A DNA stretch of 64,000 nucleotides from Astropecten irregularis (GCA_963971285.1 OZ020244.1:372001-436000); one strand, 5' to 3'; positions 11,620 to 22,459 are shown, counted from the first letter of the stretch. Program-made: numbers and translations. Notes: a model not told the origin generated them from the sequence alone.

Positions 11620-14600
11620 TCACGTGGAGAAATCAGTCAGTCTTCCTGGTCGTCGTCTGGTGCGGGAACTTCTCCGATTACTTGAAGTCGGTGGGGCTTC
11701 AGTACTGGGTGGAGAGGGGGCTGTCACTGCAGTGCTCGGTGCAGTGTTCGGTGTAGTGCTCGGTGTAGTGCTCGGTGTATGACCACCAGCTGTTGGGACG
11801 GGTGAACTGTGGGTCTGCGCCTCGGGGGTAGTTGGGATGGGCGGTTCCTGGGACGGAGCAGCTTTCCTCAGCAAAGTTTCTTGCATGGTCCTCATCCACG
11901 GGGGAACATCATTGCTGCGGTACCGTTTCAGTCGATCGTGATGGAGGACTTTTGATTTTCCTCGCTGACTCGAACGAATCTCAAACAGCAGATCACTCAG
12001 CTTGCGCTGAATGATACAGGGTCCCTTCCATTTGGCTTTGTTCAGTTTAGGGGAAAGACCTGGCACTCTAGCACTGTCCATCGCGTACACAAGATCACCA
12101 ACGGCATAGTTGTGATATGAAAGTCTGGTGTCGTAGTCCCGTTTTTGACGCTGACTGGCTTGACAGATGTGATCACGAACTATCTGGTGCACTCGAGTCA
12201 TTCTCTCCTTTAGGGCGATGACGTAATCACACTCAGTCGGGGGTTGTTCTTCCGGTGGACTACCAAACACAAGGTCAATTGGGGCGTGTGTCTCACGACC
12301 CAACATTAGCATATTTGGGGAGTATCCAGTCGTCTCGTGCTGGCAACTCCTATATGCTGAAGTTAGAAGGGGCAAATGGGCATCCCAGTTCTTCTGGTTG
12401 TCGTCAACGTAAGCGGAAATCATATTAACCAGAACTTGGTTAAACTTTTCAGCTTGACCGTTGGCGGACGGATGATATGGCGTTGTTCTTGTCTTGTGAA
12501 TTTGCAGCAGTTCACAAACAGAATGCAATAAGTTCGACTCGTAGTTTCTGCCTTGATCAGAATGTAAATCAAGTGGGGCACCGAATCGAGAAATGAAGTC
12601 ATAGACTATCTTGTGGGCAATTGTCTCTGCTTTCTGGTCAGGGATTGCATAGGCTTCCATCCATTTGGAAAACTGGTCACCAACAAGTAAGATGTATTTG
12701 TTGCCTTGGTCACTGACTGGAAACGGACCGAGGACATCAGTAACCATTCTGTCCATTGGTGCTCCAACTCTATAGTCTTTAAGGGGCGCTCGGGGGGTCT
12801 TGTGTGGTCGTTTACGGGCGCCGCACTTAGCACATTTCCGGATCCAGTCCCGTACTGTCTCCTTCAGCCGATACCAGTAGAACTTCCTCTTGGTTTTCTG
12901 GACGGTTTTCTTGACACCAAGGTGGGCGGAGGTAACAGCATCATGGGTTGCTCGCAATACAGTTTCTCTTAACTCTTTGGGAACGATTAACTGCAAGTAG
13001 GACTGGATTCTGTCTGTTGTTACCCACTGTTTATAGAGTACACCGTTGCGAAGGACAAGTTGTTGCCATAGCAACCAAAGCTTTCTGGTCGCTGGGCTCT
13101 GACTGGCGGCTAAGTCTCTGTCTGGTCGTTCCAGGGAGTTATCCAACCAGCGCATTACTACGCCGATATCTGGATCATCTCTCTGTAGTTTTTCAAGTTC
13201 TTCGTAGGAGTAGCCATTCACCCAAGGTGCGTCATGTCGTTGACCAGTATTGGAACCGGCAGCGTCGTTCATGGTGATCACCTGAACGTTCAACAAGTCG
13301 CAGTCTCGGCGTGGGGGCTCCGGAGGATAGCGAGATGGTTCCACAGGATGCGGCCCGGTAAAACCGGCTAAGGCGCCCTTGGCAGGGGCGCAGGGCATGC
13401 TGCAGTTCATGTCATTACTCTCTGGTTTCGGTCCGTCGAATTTGAAATCATCTGTCTCTGGTAGGCTCACTGCACATCTTGAATCTTCAGGTCTCTGCTG
13501 TACGGTCACTGGCGAGGCGTTGGACACGGCTTGTCCGGGAGTTTCTCTTGAAGGTGCGCTAGCTGTGTCTACAGAACGGCCGATGTGGTTCCCTAACCAC
13601 ACACCGCGGGTTATTGTATTGCACGAGCGCCAAATACAATTACCCAAGTTGCAAACACCACCAAGTAAGAGTGTTACCACTGTTGCCATCAGTACGAGGA
13701 CTGTCGCCGGCGAGGGAGGACAAACCTTCTCTGGTTTGTCGGAAGATGTCTCAGGGCATATCAGTTTACGGGGGAAATCTTCTTTGTCTGAAGATATGAC
13801 ATTTTCGGGATTGTTCAACGCGGGTTCCACCTCATCTGAGGTGGCACGAATTCGTTTGGCTGTTAGCGGGATCACGTTGTCGACTTTGTTGAAATCGGAC
13901 CATAGTTCACTCTTGGCGACACACTTGTCACACCCACCACAGGGGAGTTCAGTGAGGATGGTCCTACCGTCGTAGCACGGACACTCGTCAGGATCACATG
14001 GCACCCTAGAGAGGGCATCTGCGTTGCCATGTTTCTTTCCTGCACGATGTTCAATCTTAAAGTCAAACTGGGCCATGATCTCGAGCCATCGAGCCATTTG
14101 GTCAACTGGATCTCGAAATGTCATTATCCATCTGAGGGCGCTATGGTCGGTACGAATCAGGAACTGCCTGCCAAGCAAGTAGTGCCTGAAGTATTGTACA
14201 AATGTCACTATTGCGAGGAGTTCTCGTCGTGTTGTACAATATCGGCGTTGTGTTTTCGTCATGGATCGGCTCGCGTATGCTATTGGTCTCTCTTCATGTC
14301 GTTGTGTTCGTTCACACCACTGAAGTTGTGAAAGAGTCGCACCAATACCGGTATCAGACGCGTCAGTGTCAATTATGAAGAGACCATCATTGTTAGGATA
14401 TGACATGACTTCATCTCCTGTCAATGCCGATCTTAGTGTTTCAAACGCGGTTTGACAGTCAGGGGTCCACTTAAATATCTGCCCGGCCTCAAGCAGACGA
14501 TTTAAGGGACTAGCTATCGTCGAAAATCTTTCTATGAAGCGACGATAATAGGAACACAATCCAAGAAACGAGCGAACCTCAGTGACGGTCTGAGGTACTG

Positions 14601-16398
14601 GCCAGTTCTGCACGGCTGAAACTTTGCTCGGGTCAGGCTTGACACCATCCTGGGTGATGAGGTGACCAAGAAAGAGAACTTCTTCATGGAAAAGCTCACA
14701 TTTGCTTGGCTTTAGTTTGAGTCCAGCATTTCCTAGCCGTTGTAAGACGTCGTCAAGTCGCTGTATGTGTTCTTGGAATGTGGAAGACAAAATGATGACG
14801 TCATCAAGATATATCAGCAAGGTTTTCCACTGCAAACCTTTAAGCACAAGTTCCATGCAACGCTCGAATGTGCTCGGCGCATTGCAAAGTCCGAAGGGCA
14901 TGGTGACGTACTCGTACAAGCCGCTGCGGGTTACGAACGCGGTCTTGGGGCGGTCCTTCTCATTCATCTCAATCTGCCAATAGCCTGACTGAAGATCAAG
15001 TGTGCTGAAGATCTTGGCTCCACTGAGGCAATCTAAGCAGTCGTCAACCCGTGGTAATGGATACGCATCACGGCGAGTGACATTGTTCAGTTTACGGTAG
15101 TCAATGCAAGGGCGGGTTGTTCCATCTTTCTTGCGCACGAATACCATCGGAGATGCCCAGGGAGATGTTGACTCTCGGATCACACCAGCTTTAAGTTGAG
15201 CGTCGATGGCTTTCTCCTCCTCGCCATGAAACGCTCTCGGGGGTCGTCTGGGGGGCTGGCGTATGGGCCGTGCGTCACCAGTGTCAATATGGTGCTGCAC
15301 AATTGAAGTGCGTCCCATGTCCTCTGCGTTCTTTGCGAAAGTGTTCTGGTGTTTCGACAGCAGTTCAGCCAATGACTGCTGTTGCTGTGGGGAAAGTTCT
15401 GCACAACTCCTTTCATAGAGTTTCTCAAGGTTTTCGGGCAATTTCTCGCGAGTACGGCAGGATTTCGGGACGGTGGTAGAAGTAGGAACTGTTGGCGACG
15501 TTTTGCCTGCGTGCACCCTGCACACATTTAGTGTTCGGCAGAGACGATCTGCTTCACCATTCTCGCATTCGTCTATGAGCTCAACTGCATCGATCTCGTG
15601 CAAGTACCCAATGGTGGTACCAGCCCGGAGTTCGATGTTTTCTGGCGAAGTGTTCATCAGTCGGACAGGTATGTCCATGTCTTTGCGGCTGGGGTCGATA
15701 AGGGAACTGCCGACCACTATGTTCTGGTCAAAGTCTCTGTCCGCAGCAGGTTCTACTACGGCACAGTTCCAACTGATGTTACAAAGATCTGCCACGCCCT
15801 CTGTTATCCACTCACTGCATGCTGGGACTATGGTGTCTTCCTTCAAGCCGATTTTCAACACACGCGGCTCAGATGGTTCGCCTTTGATTGTCCACTCATG
15901 CCAAGTGCCGGCAATCTGTATGCCACGTCGTGTCTGGAGTATGCAGTCGTAGAAATACAGAAAGTCGTAACCAAGGATACCCTCATCCTTGATGGGGGCT
16001 ACATACGCTTCCCACTGGAATTGATGAACACCGATGTTGATACAGAAGGTGGACACACCTTCAACCTCGATAAGTTCATTGTTCGCTGTCTCGAGTTTTG
16101 TGCGTTCACACGGGGGCTTAAGTTCGGGGCGTCTTTCAGCGGGTATCTGGCTGAAAAATGCGGAGGAGAAGATTGTGACTGCTGCCCCGGTGTCAACTAA
16201 AAGTTCGGCATTAATGCCACAAGTGTTCACTTGAAGAAATGCAGACATGCCTGTGAAAGGCTGCCTGCCGATACGTATAACGGTTTGGTCGTGAGGGTGG
16301 ACCGATGCCAGGCCGGACGGCACGGTCCCTCTTAGTTTTCCGTCTGCTGGGGTGGCGGCACGGCGACTGGTTCCTTTTTCGCGGCTGGTTGGGGGCAA
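11620..16398 (-). CDS. pol: Pol polyprotein, Gypsy element 1 (PR-RT-RH-IN)
   Basis: A 1,592-residue frame. Protease: LLVDTGAAVTIFS with DTG at 69-71. Reverse transcriptase: about 400-600, with the YLDD catalytic box at 530-533. RNase H: about 673-797, with DTDASD (D678), E726 and D751. Integrase: zinc-binding H1152, H1159, C1189, C1192 and catalytic D1221, D1281, E1317 (D,D35E spacing). A ~240-residue spacer between RNase H and integrase contains a hydrophobic stretch at 899-914 and clustered cysteines. The C-terminal tail is Thr/Pro/Ser-rich, with short repeats and an Arg-rich end. The frame overlaps the end of gag by 67 nt in the -1 frame, which implies translation by -1 frameshifting; the ATG at 16,398 may not be used. 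No disabling stops. Confidence 0.96.
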   Translation of the reverse strand: MPPTSREKGTSRRAATPADGKLRGTVPSGLASVHPHDQTVIRIGRQPFTGMSAFLQVNTCGINAELLVDTGAAVTIFSSAFFSQIPAERRPELKPPCERTKLETANNELIEVEGVSTFCINIGVHQFQWEAYVAPIKDEGILGYDFLYFYDCILQTRRGIQIAGTWHEWTIKGEPSEPRVLKIGLKEDTIVPACSEWITEGVADLCNISWNCAVVEPAADRDFDQNIVVGSSLIDPSRKDMDIPVRLMNTSPENIELRAGTTIGYLHEIDAVELIDECENGEADRLCRTLNVCRVHAGKTSPTVPTSTTVPKSCRTREKLPENLEKLYERSCAELSPQQQQSLAELLSKHQNTFAKNAEDMGRTSIVQHHIDTGDARPIRQPPRRPPRAFHGEEEKAIDAQLKAGVIRESTSPWASPMVFVRKKDGTTRPCIDYRKLNNVTRRDAYPLPRVDDCLDCLSGAKIFSTLDLQSGYWQIEMNEKDRPKTAFVTRSGLYEYVTMPFGLCNAPSTFERCMELVLKGLQWKTLLIYLDDVIILSSTFQEHIQRLDDVLQRLGNAGLKLKPSKCELFHEEVLFLGHLITQDGVKPDPSKVSAVQNWPVPQTVTEVRSFLGLCSYYRRFIERFSTIASPLNRLLEAGQIFKWTPDCQTAFETLRSALTGDEVMSYPNNDGLFIIDTDASDTGIGATLSQLQWCERTQRHEERPIAYASRSMTKTQRRYCTTRRELLAIVTFVQYFRHYLLGRQFLIRTDHSALRWIMTFRDPVDQMARWLEIMAQFDFKIEHRAGKKHGNADALSRVPCDPDECPCYDGRTILTELPCGGCDKCVAKSELWSDFNKVDNVIPLTAKRIRATSDEVEPALNNPENVISSDKEDFPRKLICPETSSDKPEKVCPPSPATVLVLMATVVTLLLGGVCNLGNCIWRSCNTITRGVWLGNHIGRSVDTASAPSRETPGQAVSNASPVTVQQRPEDSRCAVSLPETDDFKFDGPKPESNDMNCSMPCAPAKGALAGFTGPHPVEPSRYPPEPPRRDCDLLNVQVITMNDAAGSNTGQRHDAPWVNGYSYEELEKLQRDDPDIGVVMRWLDNSLERPDRDLAASQSPATRKLWLLWQQLVLRNGVLYKQWVTTDRIQSYLQLIVPKELRETVLRATHDAVTSAHLGVKKTVQKTKRKFYWYRLKETVRDWIRKCAKCGARKRPHKTPRAPLKDYRVGAPMDRMVTDVLGPFPVSDQGNKYILLVGDQFSKWMEAYAIPDQKAETIAHKIVYDFISRFGAPLDLHSDQGRNYESNLLHSVCELLQIHKTRTTPYHPSANGQAEKFNQVLVNMISAYVDDNQKNWDAHLPLLTSAYRSCQHETTGYSPNMLMLGRETHAPIDLVFGSPPEEQPPTECDYVIALKERMTRVHQIVRDHICQASQRQKRDYDTRLSYHNYAVGDLVYAMDSARVPGLSPKLNKAKWKGPCIIQRKLSDLLFEIRSSQRGKSKVLHHDRLKRYRSNDVPPWMRTMQETLLRKAAPSQEPPIPTTPEAQTHSSPVPTAGGHTPSTTPSTTPNTAPSTAVTAPSPPSTEAPPTSSNRRSSRTRRRPGRLTDFST

Positions 16399-17507
16399 CT
16401 GCTCGCGTAGTGGCCTGTTTCTCTGCAGTTATAACAGGTCACGTCTTCCATCTTGCGTTTGCCAGCGGGGGCTTTGTTGCCCTTACCGGCTGCCTTGTCG
16501 TTGATGAGCCGGACTATGCCCGTGAGGCGACGGTCCAGCTTCTCCGTGAAACTTTTCAGTTCATCTGGTGTGACATAGGACGCAGCAGGTTGAGCCGGGG
16601 GCTTAGGGGCTGTTGACGGGTTCTCTTCGGTAGCTTGCACCGTGTGGACGCGAAGGGAGGAGGATTTTCCGGGAGCAACGTTCTCCCGCAAACTCAGGAA
16701 GTTTTCAACTGCGGTTCTTGCGTTTTCCAGCGTCTTTGGGTTGGTCATCCCTATGGCAACCACTGTCTGCTGATCAGGAAGTCCCCGGAGGAAGTGCCTC
16801 AGGGCGATGCTCTCCCTGGTAGTCACATCTGCTGTCGGATAGCCCCGCATCACTAGGCGGCGGATGTCTGCCACATACTCGGTCAGGTTGTCTTTGGGCT
16901 GGAATTTCCTGCTTTCCAGCAAGGCAAGCCAAGTGTTTTGTGTACGGCGTTCTGCAAATCGGCTTTCAAGGGCCTCTATTAGAGAGTCAAAGTTCTTGAC
17001 GATGGAGGGATCAAGTTGTTCAAAGGCAAACTCTGCAGCCTTGCCTTTCAAACTGCTGACTAGTCGGAACTTTTTCTCCTCAGGTGACCAATCGCAAGCC
17101 TGTGCGAGACTTAGGAAAGGTTGGATGAACCCCTCCCATGCTCTTGTCCCATCAAATTCTCCCTGTCTTGGAAGAGGCACGTCAAAGGACCGTCTTGATC
17201 TGGTCGGCGATGGCACGGGGGCAGGGGATGGTGTGACAGGCTTTTCTTCGGCTATGGAGCAAAGCTCATCTGGCGTGTTGTCATGGTGGGACGATTCTGG
17301 CAAAGAGGGCGCACTCGATTTCTGTAGTTCATGGATTCTCTGCTCTGCCTCCAGGGCACGTTTTTCTGCCCGCTTCAGTTCTTCCCTTAGGGAGTCCAGC
17401 TGGTGTTGGTCATCACCACCCATCGACAACATATCGAATGACAGCTCAAGGTCGCCTTCACTGGCTGCATTCAGTCTACGTGACTTACGGCTGCTCTTTT
17501 TCGGCAT
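16332..17507 (-). CDS. gag: Gag, Gypsy element 1
   Basis: A 391-residue protein starting MPKKSSRKSRR, with a basic, Ser-rich N-terminus, a heptad-like Leu/Glu/Arg stretch (about 35-65, probable coiled coil) and a retrotransposon-Gag capsid region (about 110-275, including LRHFLRGLPDQ). A single CCHC zinc knuckle, CYNCRETGHYASSC, lies near 358-371. It packages genomic RNA into the cytoplasmic particle. The start lies 212 bp inside the 5' LTR and is the first good ATG after the primer site. The stop falls within the pol overlap. Confidence 0.95.
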   Translation of the reverse strand: MPKKSSRKSRRLNAASEGDLELSFDMLSMGGDDQHQLDSLREELKRAEKRALEAEQRIHELQKSSAPSLPESSHHDNTPDELCSIAEEKPVTPSPAPVPSPTRSRRSFDVPLPRQGEFDGTRAWEGFIQPFLSLAQACDWSPEEKKFRLVSSLKGKAAEFAFEQLDPSIVKNFDSLIEALESRFAERRTQNTWLALLESRKFQPKDNLTEYVADIRRLVMRGYPTADVTTRESIALRHFLRGLPDQQTVVAIGMTNPKTLENARTAVENFLSLRENVAPGKSSSLRVHTVQATEENPSTAPKPPAQPAASYVTPDELKSFTEKLDRRLTGIVRLINDKAAGKGNKAPAGKRKMEDVTCYNCRETGHYASSCPQPAAKKEPVAVPPPQQTEN

Positions 17508-17701
17508 GGTGATAAGCAGAGTTTATACACAGTAGCTATAGTTCATATGCTATACACGTATAGTGCGGTCTAGCGTGGAGGTGCCGTAGAGCTCTAACAG
17601 TTACAGTTATGCCAACCCTTATACTGGGATGGTGTCTCAGCTCAGTGTTCATTGTTCATATAACTTATGAAAGTTGTCACGATGAAGTGTTCAAGTCCGT
17701 A

Positions 17702-17718
17702 TCCCACCGCTGCCACCA
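17702..17718 (-). other. Primer binding site, tRNA-Leu type
   Basis: The plus-strand sequence TCCCACCGCTGCCACCA equals the 3' end (with CCA) of animal leucine tRNAs of the AAG-anticodon type as I remember them, so the minus-strand RNA reads TGGTGGCAGCGGTGGGA one base after the LTR. Confidence 0.8.
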
Positions 17719-17719
17719 A

Positions 17720-18907
17720 TGTTGCGTACCTAATCATTGAGGTTTGACTCAACTACAGACACGCAAATAATATATGTAATACGGAAGACAGTAACTTCGT
17801 GACAAAATATGACTGAGTTGGTTTATTAACATTCTCTATCTGTAATCACAGAACATGACATAATAAGCACATGGACAGAGTATACGGGATTGTATACGGT
17901 GAAACCTTTATCAGTTTACACTGGAGAGCCGGTAAATCTCAGCATAGCTAACCCAACGTAACGCATCTCAGATAGCCGCACATACATTCGGGTACACGTG
18001 GTACGTACGTGGCATGGTACGGGGATACCAATAACCCAGAACGCAGGGAAGTATACGGGGGTATACTTTACAACATGCAAGTCAATGCTAACGATCGGAG
18101 GCACAACACAGCATTGCTTGTAGACCAATAGACACGACGAGGCACTGCTCTATTGGAATAACGTACGGTACCGGTGTTGCTAGCTTTGATCGGAACCGGT
18201 GCTCATCAGCGAATGAACATCGAATCTTAGGATCAGCTCGACTTATATCGAGAATCCTGGGCCTAAGAATGAATAAAACATAAGGAAGAATATACACCTT
18301 AGCCAATGGGAAAGCAGCAAGGTGAAGTATCCATAGCCTAAGGCGGTAGGAACGTTTGCAAGAGCATGGTGGGACGTTTGCAAGAGCATGGCGGGATGTG
18401 TGCAAACGTGTGCATAAGCATGTATAGACAGTGTGCAAAGGATGGCGGGACAGGTGCAAAGCATGTCGCAGGACATGTGCAAAAGCAGGTTACACAACAA
18501 CTTCTATCTCCTTATTTGGCACAACTTCGCGCTAGAAGCTCTGATTGACAACTAGGTATACGGGGCGTGTTCAGGAGACAAGTAGCATTCGATGTGCACA
18601 TAATCTGGCTCTGTGTACAAAGCATTGCAGGGGCTTGCGTGCACGCATGCAGCATCAGCTTCTGGGGCATATTGCATATGCAAGATATGGCGCAATCTCA
18701 GACGATCGTGTCACGCGGCATTGCAAGAGTCTCGAGGGCCAGAAATAGCTTAGCTTAGCAATACACTGATCAGTTCTTGGTCAATAAATGGTCAATAGCA
18801 TATAATAGATAATCAATGGGAAATGATCACGTGTACAGCAAGGACACAATTCTAGAGGGCGCTAGTGCTTCGGTGTTCCGAAATCGGTCGAGGCAAGGTT
18901 CGCAACA
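17720..18907 (-). repeat. 5' LTR of Gypsy element 1
   Basis: 1,188 bp, identical in length to the other LTR and differing at three positions. It should hold the promoter for the minus-strand transcript. I could not assign a TATA box or start site with confidence. Confidence 0.97.
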
Positions 18908-19109
18908 GTACCTACATGTACATTGGGAAAACATACAGTGTAATGGGATATTCTTTCTAACAATTTTTCCCCACACGATCACACCCTGATCCTCTGGTTT
19001 TTGGTTCTAAAACAGGGTCTTGGGTGGTTTTATTGGTTGATGAGTGGTTTTATTAGATACATGTCTACATGTACAGAAGAGAAGAGAGATCACCTGTCGG
19101 TGAAACCTA

Positions 19110-19125
19110 CCCCCCCCCCCCCCCC
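19110..19125. repeat. Poly-C run, 16 bases
   Basis: Sixteen consecutive C residues. The length is likely to be polymorphic or miscounted in sequencing. Confidence 0.9.
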
Positions 19126-19133
19126 TTTACTTA

Positions 19134-19965
19134 CAGTTTGCCAAACCTAGCAACAAACATGACAAATGGTGATATAAAGTTAATGTAATATGAAAACCAG
19201 CAAGACATTTTATTTTGCAGCAGACAACCAGCAATTAATGGAATTGATTTTTCACTACATCTAGCAAGGAGAGTGAATTTTATAATAGACAGGGTGCAAG
19301 GGATTGATTGTTGGGAAGATGTCTAACAGAGAGAGTAATTTTTCTTGTGGGAATGGAGCAAGTTGGGATTGATTTGCTGTTCTGATAGACAGCTTGCAAT
19401 TAAGTGAATGATTTTCCTTGGAGACATGTAGCTATTAATATCATCTAATGGGCAGGGACCATACAAGGTGCAAGGGGGTTGAATTTCTTGGGGAAGATGG
19501 CTAGCGTGAATTTTGTTTTAATAGGCATTGGGGGTATATGGGAATAGGTTGGGCACAACCAGGGAACTTGGGGCAAGTGGCTATACTTGCTCACAGGACT
19601 CCTACATGCAGTTTTGCAGTAATAGTGATCGTCTTATGGGTAGACTGCAATATCAGTGAAATTAATGAAGTTACACTTGAATGGTAAATGATCAGGTTTG
19701 TGTACATGTGCAGTAGCTGAACAGGAATGAATATAATATGGTGGCAATCACTTGTAAGTTGTAGGCTGTTTTCACATGAAATTGTGTAATATACACTAAA
19801 CATGTAAATGTTATTATTTGGTTGATGCACGTTTACCTTGTCTGGTTTTTGACTATGTGTCTCATATATAATATGTACTTTCATTTGAATCAATAACTCA
19901 CAGCATGCTCATTTGCTTGCAGCACAAACTGGCCACCATACACCAGTACAGTCATTAATTAGGCC
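19134..19965. repeat. Long diverged repeat, copy R3
   Basis: Collinear with 7,680-8,720. It shares the TTGCCAAACCTAGCAACAAA opening, the GTGGCTATACTTG end of the short array, and the later GTAAATGATCAGGTTT and CTCATTTGCTTGC..ACAAACT.GCCACC blocks. Internal gaps differ between the copies. Confidence 0.7.
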
Positions 19966-19969
19966 TATG

Positions 19970-20640
19970 TTGATGATTTCAATCAACATGAAAACAACAA
20001 AAATGCATGGTTTGTATTTAAACAAAATGGAAAGGTTCTTTGGGAATCTAACAAACAGAAACATGTATATTTCATTGGAGGTTCTGGTAAATGTTTCTGT
20101 GCAAGCGCAATTATAATAATTAATACATGATTGGTCTAATGCTGAGGAGAATGGGCCAATCAGGATAGAGGTAGAGGTACATGTATAGCTGGGGAGTTGA
20201 GGTTGAACGATGCACTTGATGCCATAGAAGGCCTATATGAGTCACCGCAACCATATATAAATTTGTCTCATTATGATTATTGACCAATCAGCTACGTGTG
20301 CGTGTCTTGTGAGGGGTCTTTGTGCTTTTACCTGGTGCTGTGTGCCAGCAGGGATCTTTATCAGTCGTTGTGTTGTCAGTGTGTTAATATGAAGTTGTGT
20401 GGTCTTGGTGTTCAAAGGAAGTGAATTGGCACGTAGCTACGTATGAGATTCAGGCATTGGTAAGTGGAATTATGTTGGGTCTTCTAGTTTGGGCCTTATG
20501 AGGTGGAGCACTGAGTGAGTGGGACTATAGGTAAACTGTTAAGCTGAGAGTGATTGGATAAAATGTGTAATGAAATTACTGAATGAGTTGCAATGGCAAT
20601 AGCAGATGGCATTGAAACCTGTCTTTTACCTAGATGTTCC
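19970..20640 (+). other. Intergenic with weak promoter/first-exon signals
   Basis: A TATATAA (20,254-20,260), a CCAAT (20,284-20,288) and a consensus donor CATTG|GTAAGTGG (exon end 20,459) lie upstream of the fibrinogen-related exon. The CCAAT is downstream of the TATA, which is not canonical. Joining this donor directly to 22,987 gives no continuous frame with an initiator, so if it is exon 1 it is non-coding and another exon is missing. Confidence 0.2.
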
Positions 20641-21010
20641 ATGATGTTGTATTCAGTATAGTTAGCTTACAATGTAAACTAAGAAGCCATGAAACCATGC
20701 ACACACCGCCATACCCCAAGTGATCCCACATGAACCGTTCCCAGGTTGCAGCATTGCTGCGCGTATTGATCAGTTAAATGATCCTTGGCCATGTTGGGGT
20801 ATGGCGGTGTGTGCATGGTTTCATGGCTTCTGACTGCCAAATGAACAAAGGTAACTGACTATTTGGGTCACCACCAACGTAGGGCTGGATAGCTCAGTTG
20901 GTAGTGCGCCTGTACGGTCTTCGATTATCAGGAGGTCGCTGGTTCGAATCATGCTCCGATCCAGTCCATTTTTCGTTGTTCACTTTTCAAAAACTGTTGT
21001 ATTGTCGATT
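20640..21010 (+). mobile_element. tRNA-derived SINE, copy 2
   Basis: The tRNA-like module at 20,882-20,967 has A box TAGCTCAGTTGG, B box GGTTCGAATC, and ends able to pair as a 7-bp acceptor stem (GGCTGGA with TCCAGTC). It is preceded by GGTTTCATGGCTTCTGACTG and the TCACCACCAACGTA link seen in copy 1, and followed by TTGTTCACTTTTCAAA. A large inverted repeat sits at its 5' side (separate entry). Confidence 0.75.
20683..20830. repeat. 37-bp perfect inverted repeat in SINE copy 2
   Basis: Arms 20,683-20,719 and 20,794-20,830 are perfectly complementary over 37 bp (outermost bases GAAGCCATGAAACCATG). The 74-bp interior holds GTTGCAGCATTGCTGCG. In SINE copy 1 only one arm is evident, so the hairpin is a property of this copy or of a subfamily. 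Confidence 0.9.
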
Positions 21011-22455
21011 TGTGAATGTGAAAATGTTGCTTATTGTTTTAGGTAGCGCATTAACTGTGTAATATGCAGGTTTGAATGGCATTATATTTTGCCAATGTCA
21101 CTCACAGAGTAAATTGGCTACATGCCCTTGAGCAGCACGTACCAATTTGACTAACCTTGTAGTTAATTAGAATTCAATGCTTTGTTTATGGCAAAGAGGA
21201 ATTGAGTAGGAGATGGCATATGAAGGATGAAATTCATGAAAGAACGCTGTAAAGATGATTGATGTGTTTTGTATTATTGTTCAATATTGTACACATGTAG
21301 CTTAAACACATCATAATAGCCAGAGTTACACCAGTAGGTCAATGCAGATGATTTAAACTCAGACCTCTTGCACTTACTGTCCTTACTGTAGAATTTTCCA
21401 GCCAATTACAGGAAAAGAACGTTCATTTTTGTCAAAACGCATTCATAATTAAGATATGTTTTTCGAATCCACGCAAACTAAGCTTTCTTTTTTCCTCATT
21501 TCTATCACATTCTACTTTGTTTTTGTGCATTCCCACTGCTATTCGGGTTTGCTTTTGGGGCATTCTTTTTCATGCGTATGCATTCAAGACTACAATTCCA
21601 TCTCTCAAAAGTTGATATTTTTTACTGTCTTTTGATGATTGGAGCAATCAAATTAAATGCCAGGGGCAAGCGCATGTTAAATCTGAACTTGCTTTTCTTT
21701 TTCAAATTGAGACACTCTATTTGGTACTTAAAATGTTTGATTTAGATGTGACGTGGATCAATCAATACCAGTATATATCAGGTGAAACAGAGTTGGTCTT
21801 TATGTAACATACACTGACTTTCAAATAACACTGTCAATATACTTTATGCCCATCATCACTTGAGGCATTTTATGTTTTCACATTCACTTTGTGTTTAAAC
21901 TGTAACAAAAGTTGGGCAAAACAAAAAGGGGTAATTGTATACTTTAAACGAGAAAGATATTTTTGTATTTGTGTTTGTAATCCTATGTATGTATTGAGTG
22001 TCTCTAGTCTATTTCGCTTAGCTCTCAATTTCCTGATATGCAAGGCATCTTGCCATGGAGGTCTCAATTGGAATTTACAAGACAAGACAAGCATGCTTAT
22101 TCACCAAGTTGAATGCTTGTCAGGTCGCAATATAAGGCCTTTGGTGATTTTGAATGCACGACAGGAGGATCTGAAACACTTGATTCATGAAAAGAATGAA
22201 ATAAGGAACATACAAAATCGAACGACGTAGTTTTGATTTCGAACAAACCTGTCTATTACCTATGTTCCATGATATTTAACATTGTTAAGTGTAGTGTATG
22301 CAACCAGTCTATTCTATTTTGGGATGATGTAATGTTTAGTACACAAATAGCTGCATACATGCCTCAGAAATGTCAACACATTATTGTCCATGTTGCCATT
22401 ATTATTGCTCCAATAATATTGCTCTATTCTAACGATGTACAAACACAACATTAAG
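21010..22455. other. Intergenic or intron, nothing recognised
   Basis: No repeat family shared with the rest of the window and no open frame with a recognisable domain. It may be part of the intron upstream of the fibrinogen-related exon. Confidence 0.4.
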
Positions 22456-22459
22456 CTTA

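Larger units (their letters stand above)
10084..18907 (-). mobile_element. Complete Ty3/Gypsy LTR retrotransposon
   Basis: Two 1,188-bp LTRs (TGTTGCG...CGCAACA) enclose gag and pol on the minus strand. The 4-bp target duplication GTAC lies at 10,080-10,083 and 18,908-18,911. A primer site and a G-run polypurine tract sit next to the proper LTRs. Domain order is Gag-PR-RT-RNaseH-IN, the Ty3/Gypsy order. The LTRs differ at three positions only (10,445/18,081, 10,960/18,596, 11,250/18,886), so insertion is recent, and all catalytic motifs are intact. There is no env-like ORF between pol and the 3' LTR. It interrupts the diverged R1/R2-R3 repeat region. Confidence 0.97.

Noticed and set aside
12706..16234. 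Plus-strand ORFs of 60-200 codons across pol
   Set aside because: Antisense shadows of the intact pol frame.
20882..20967. Functional tRNA gene
   Set aside because: The B box is imperfect, stems are incomplete, and the module is embedded in a four-copy dispersed repeat with conserved non-tRNA flanks, so it is a SINE.
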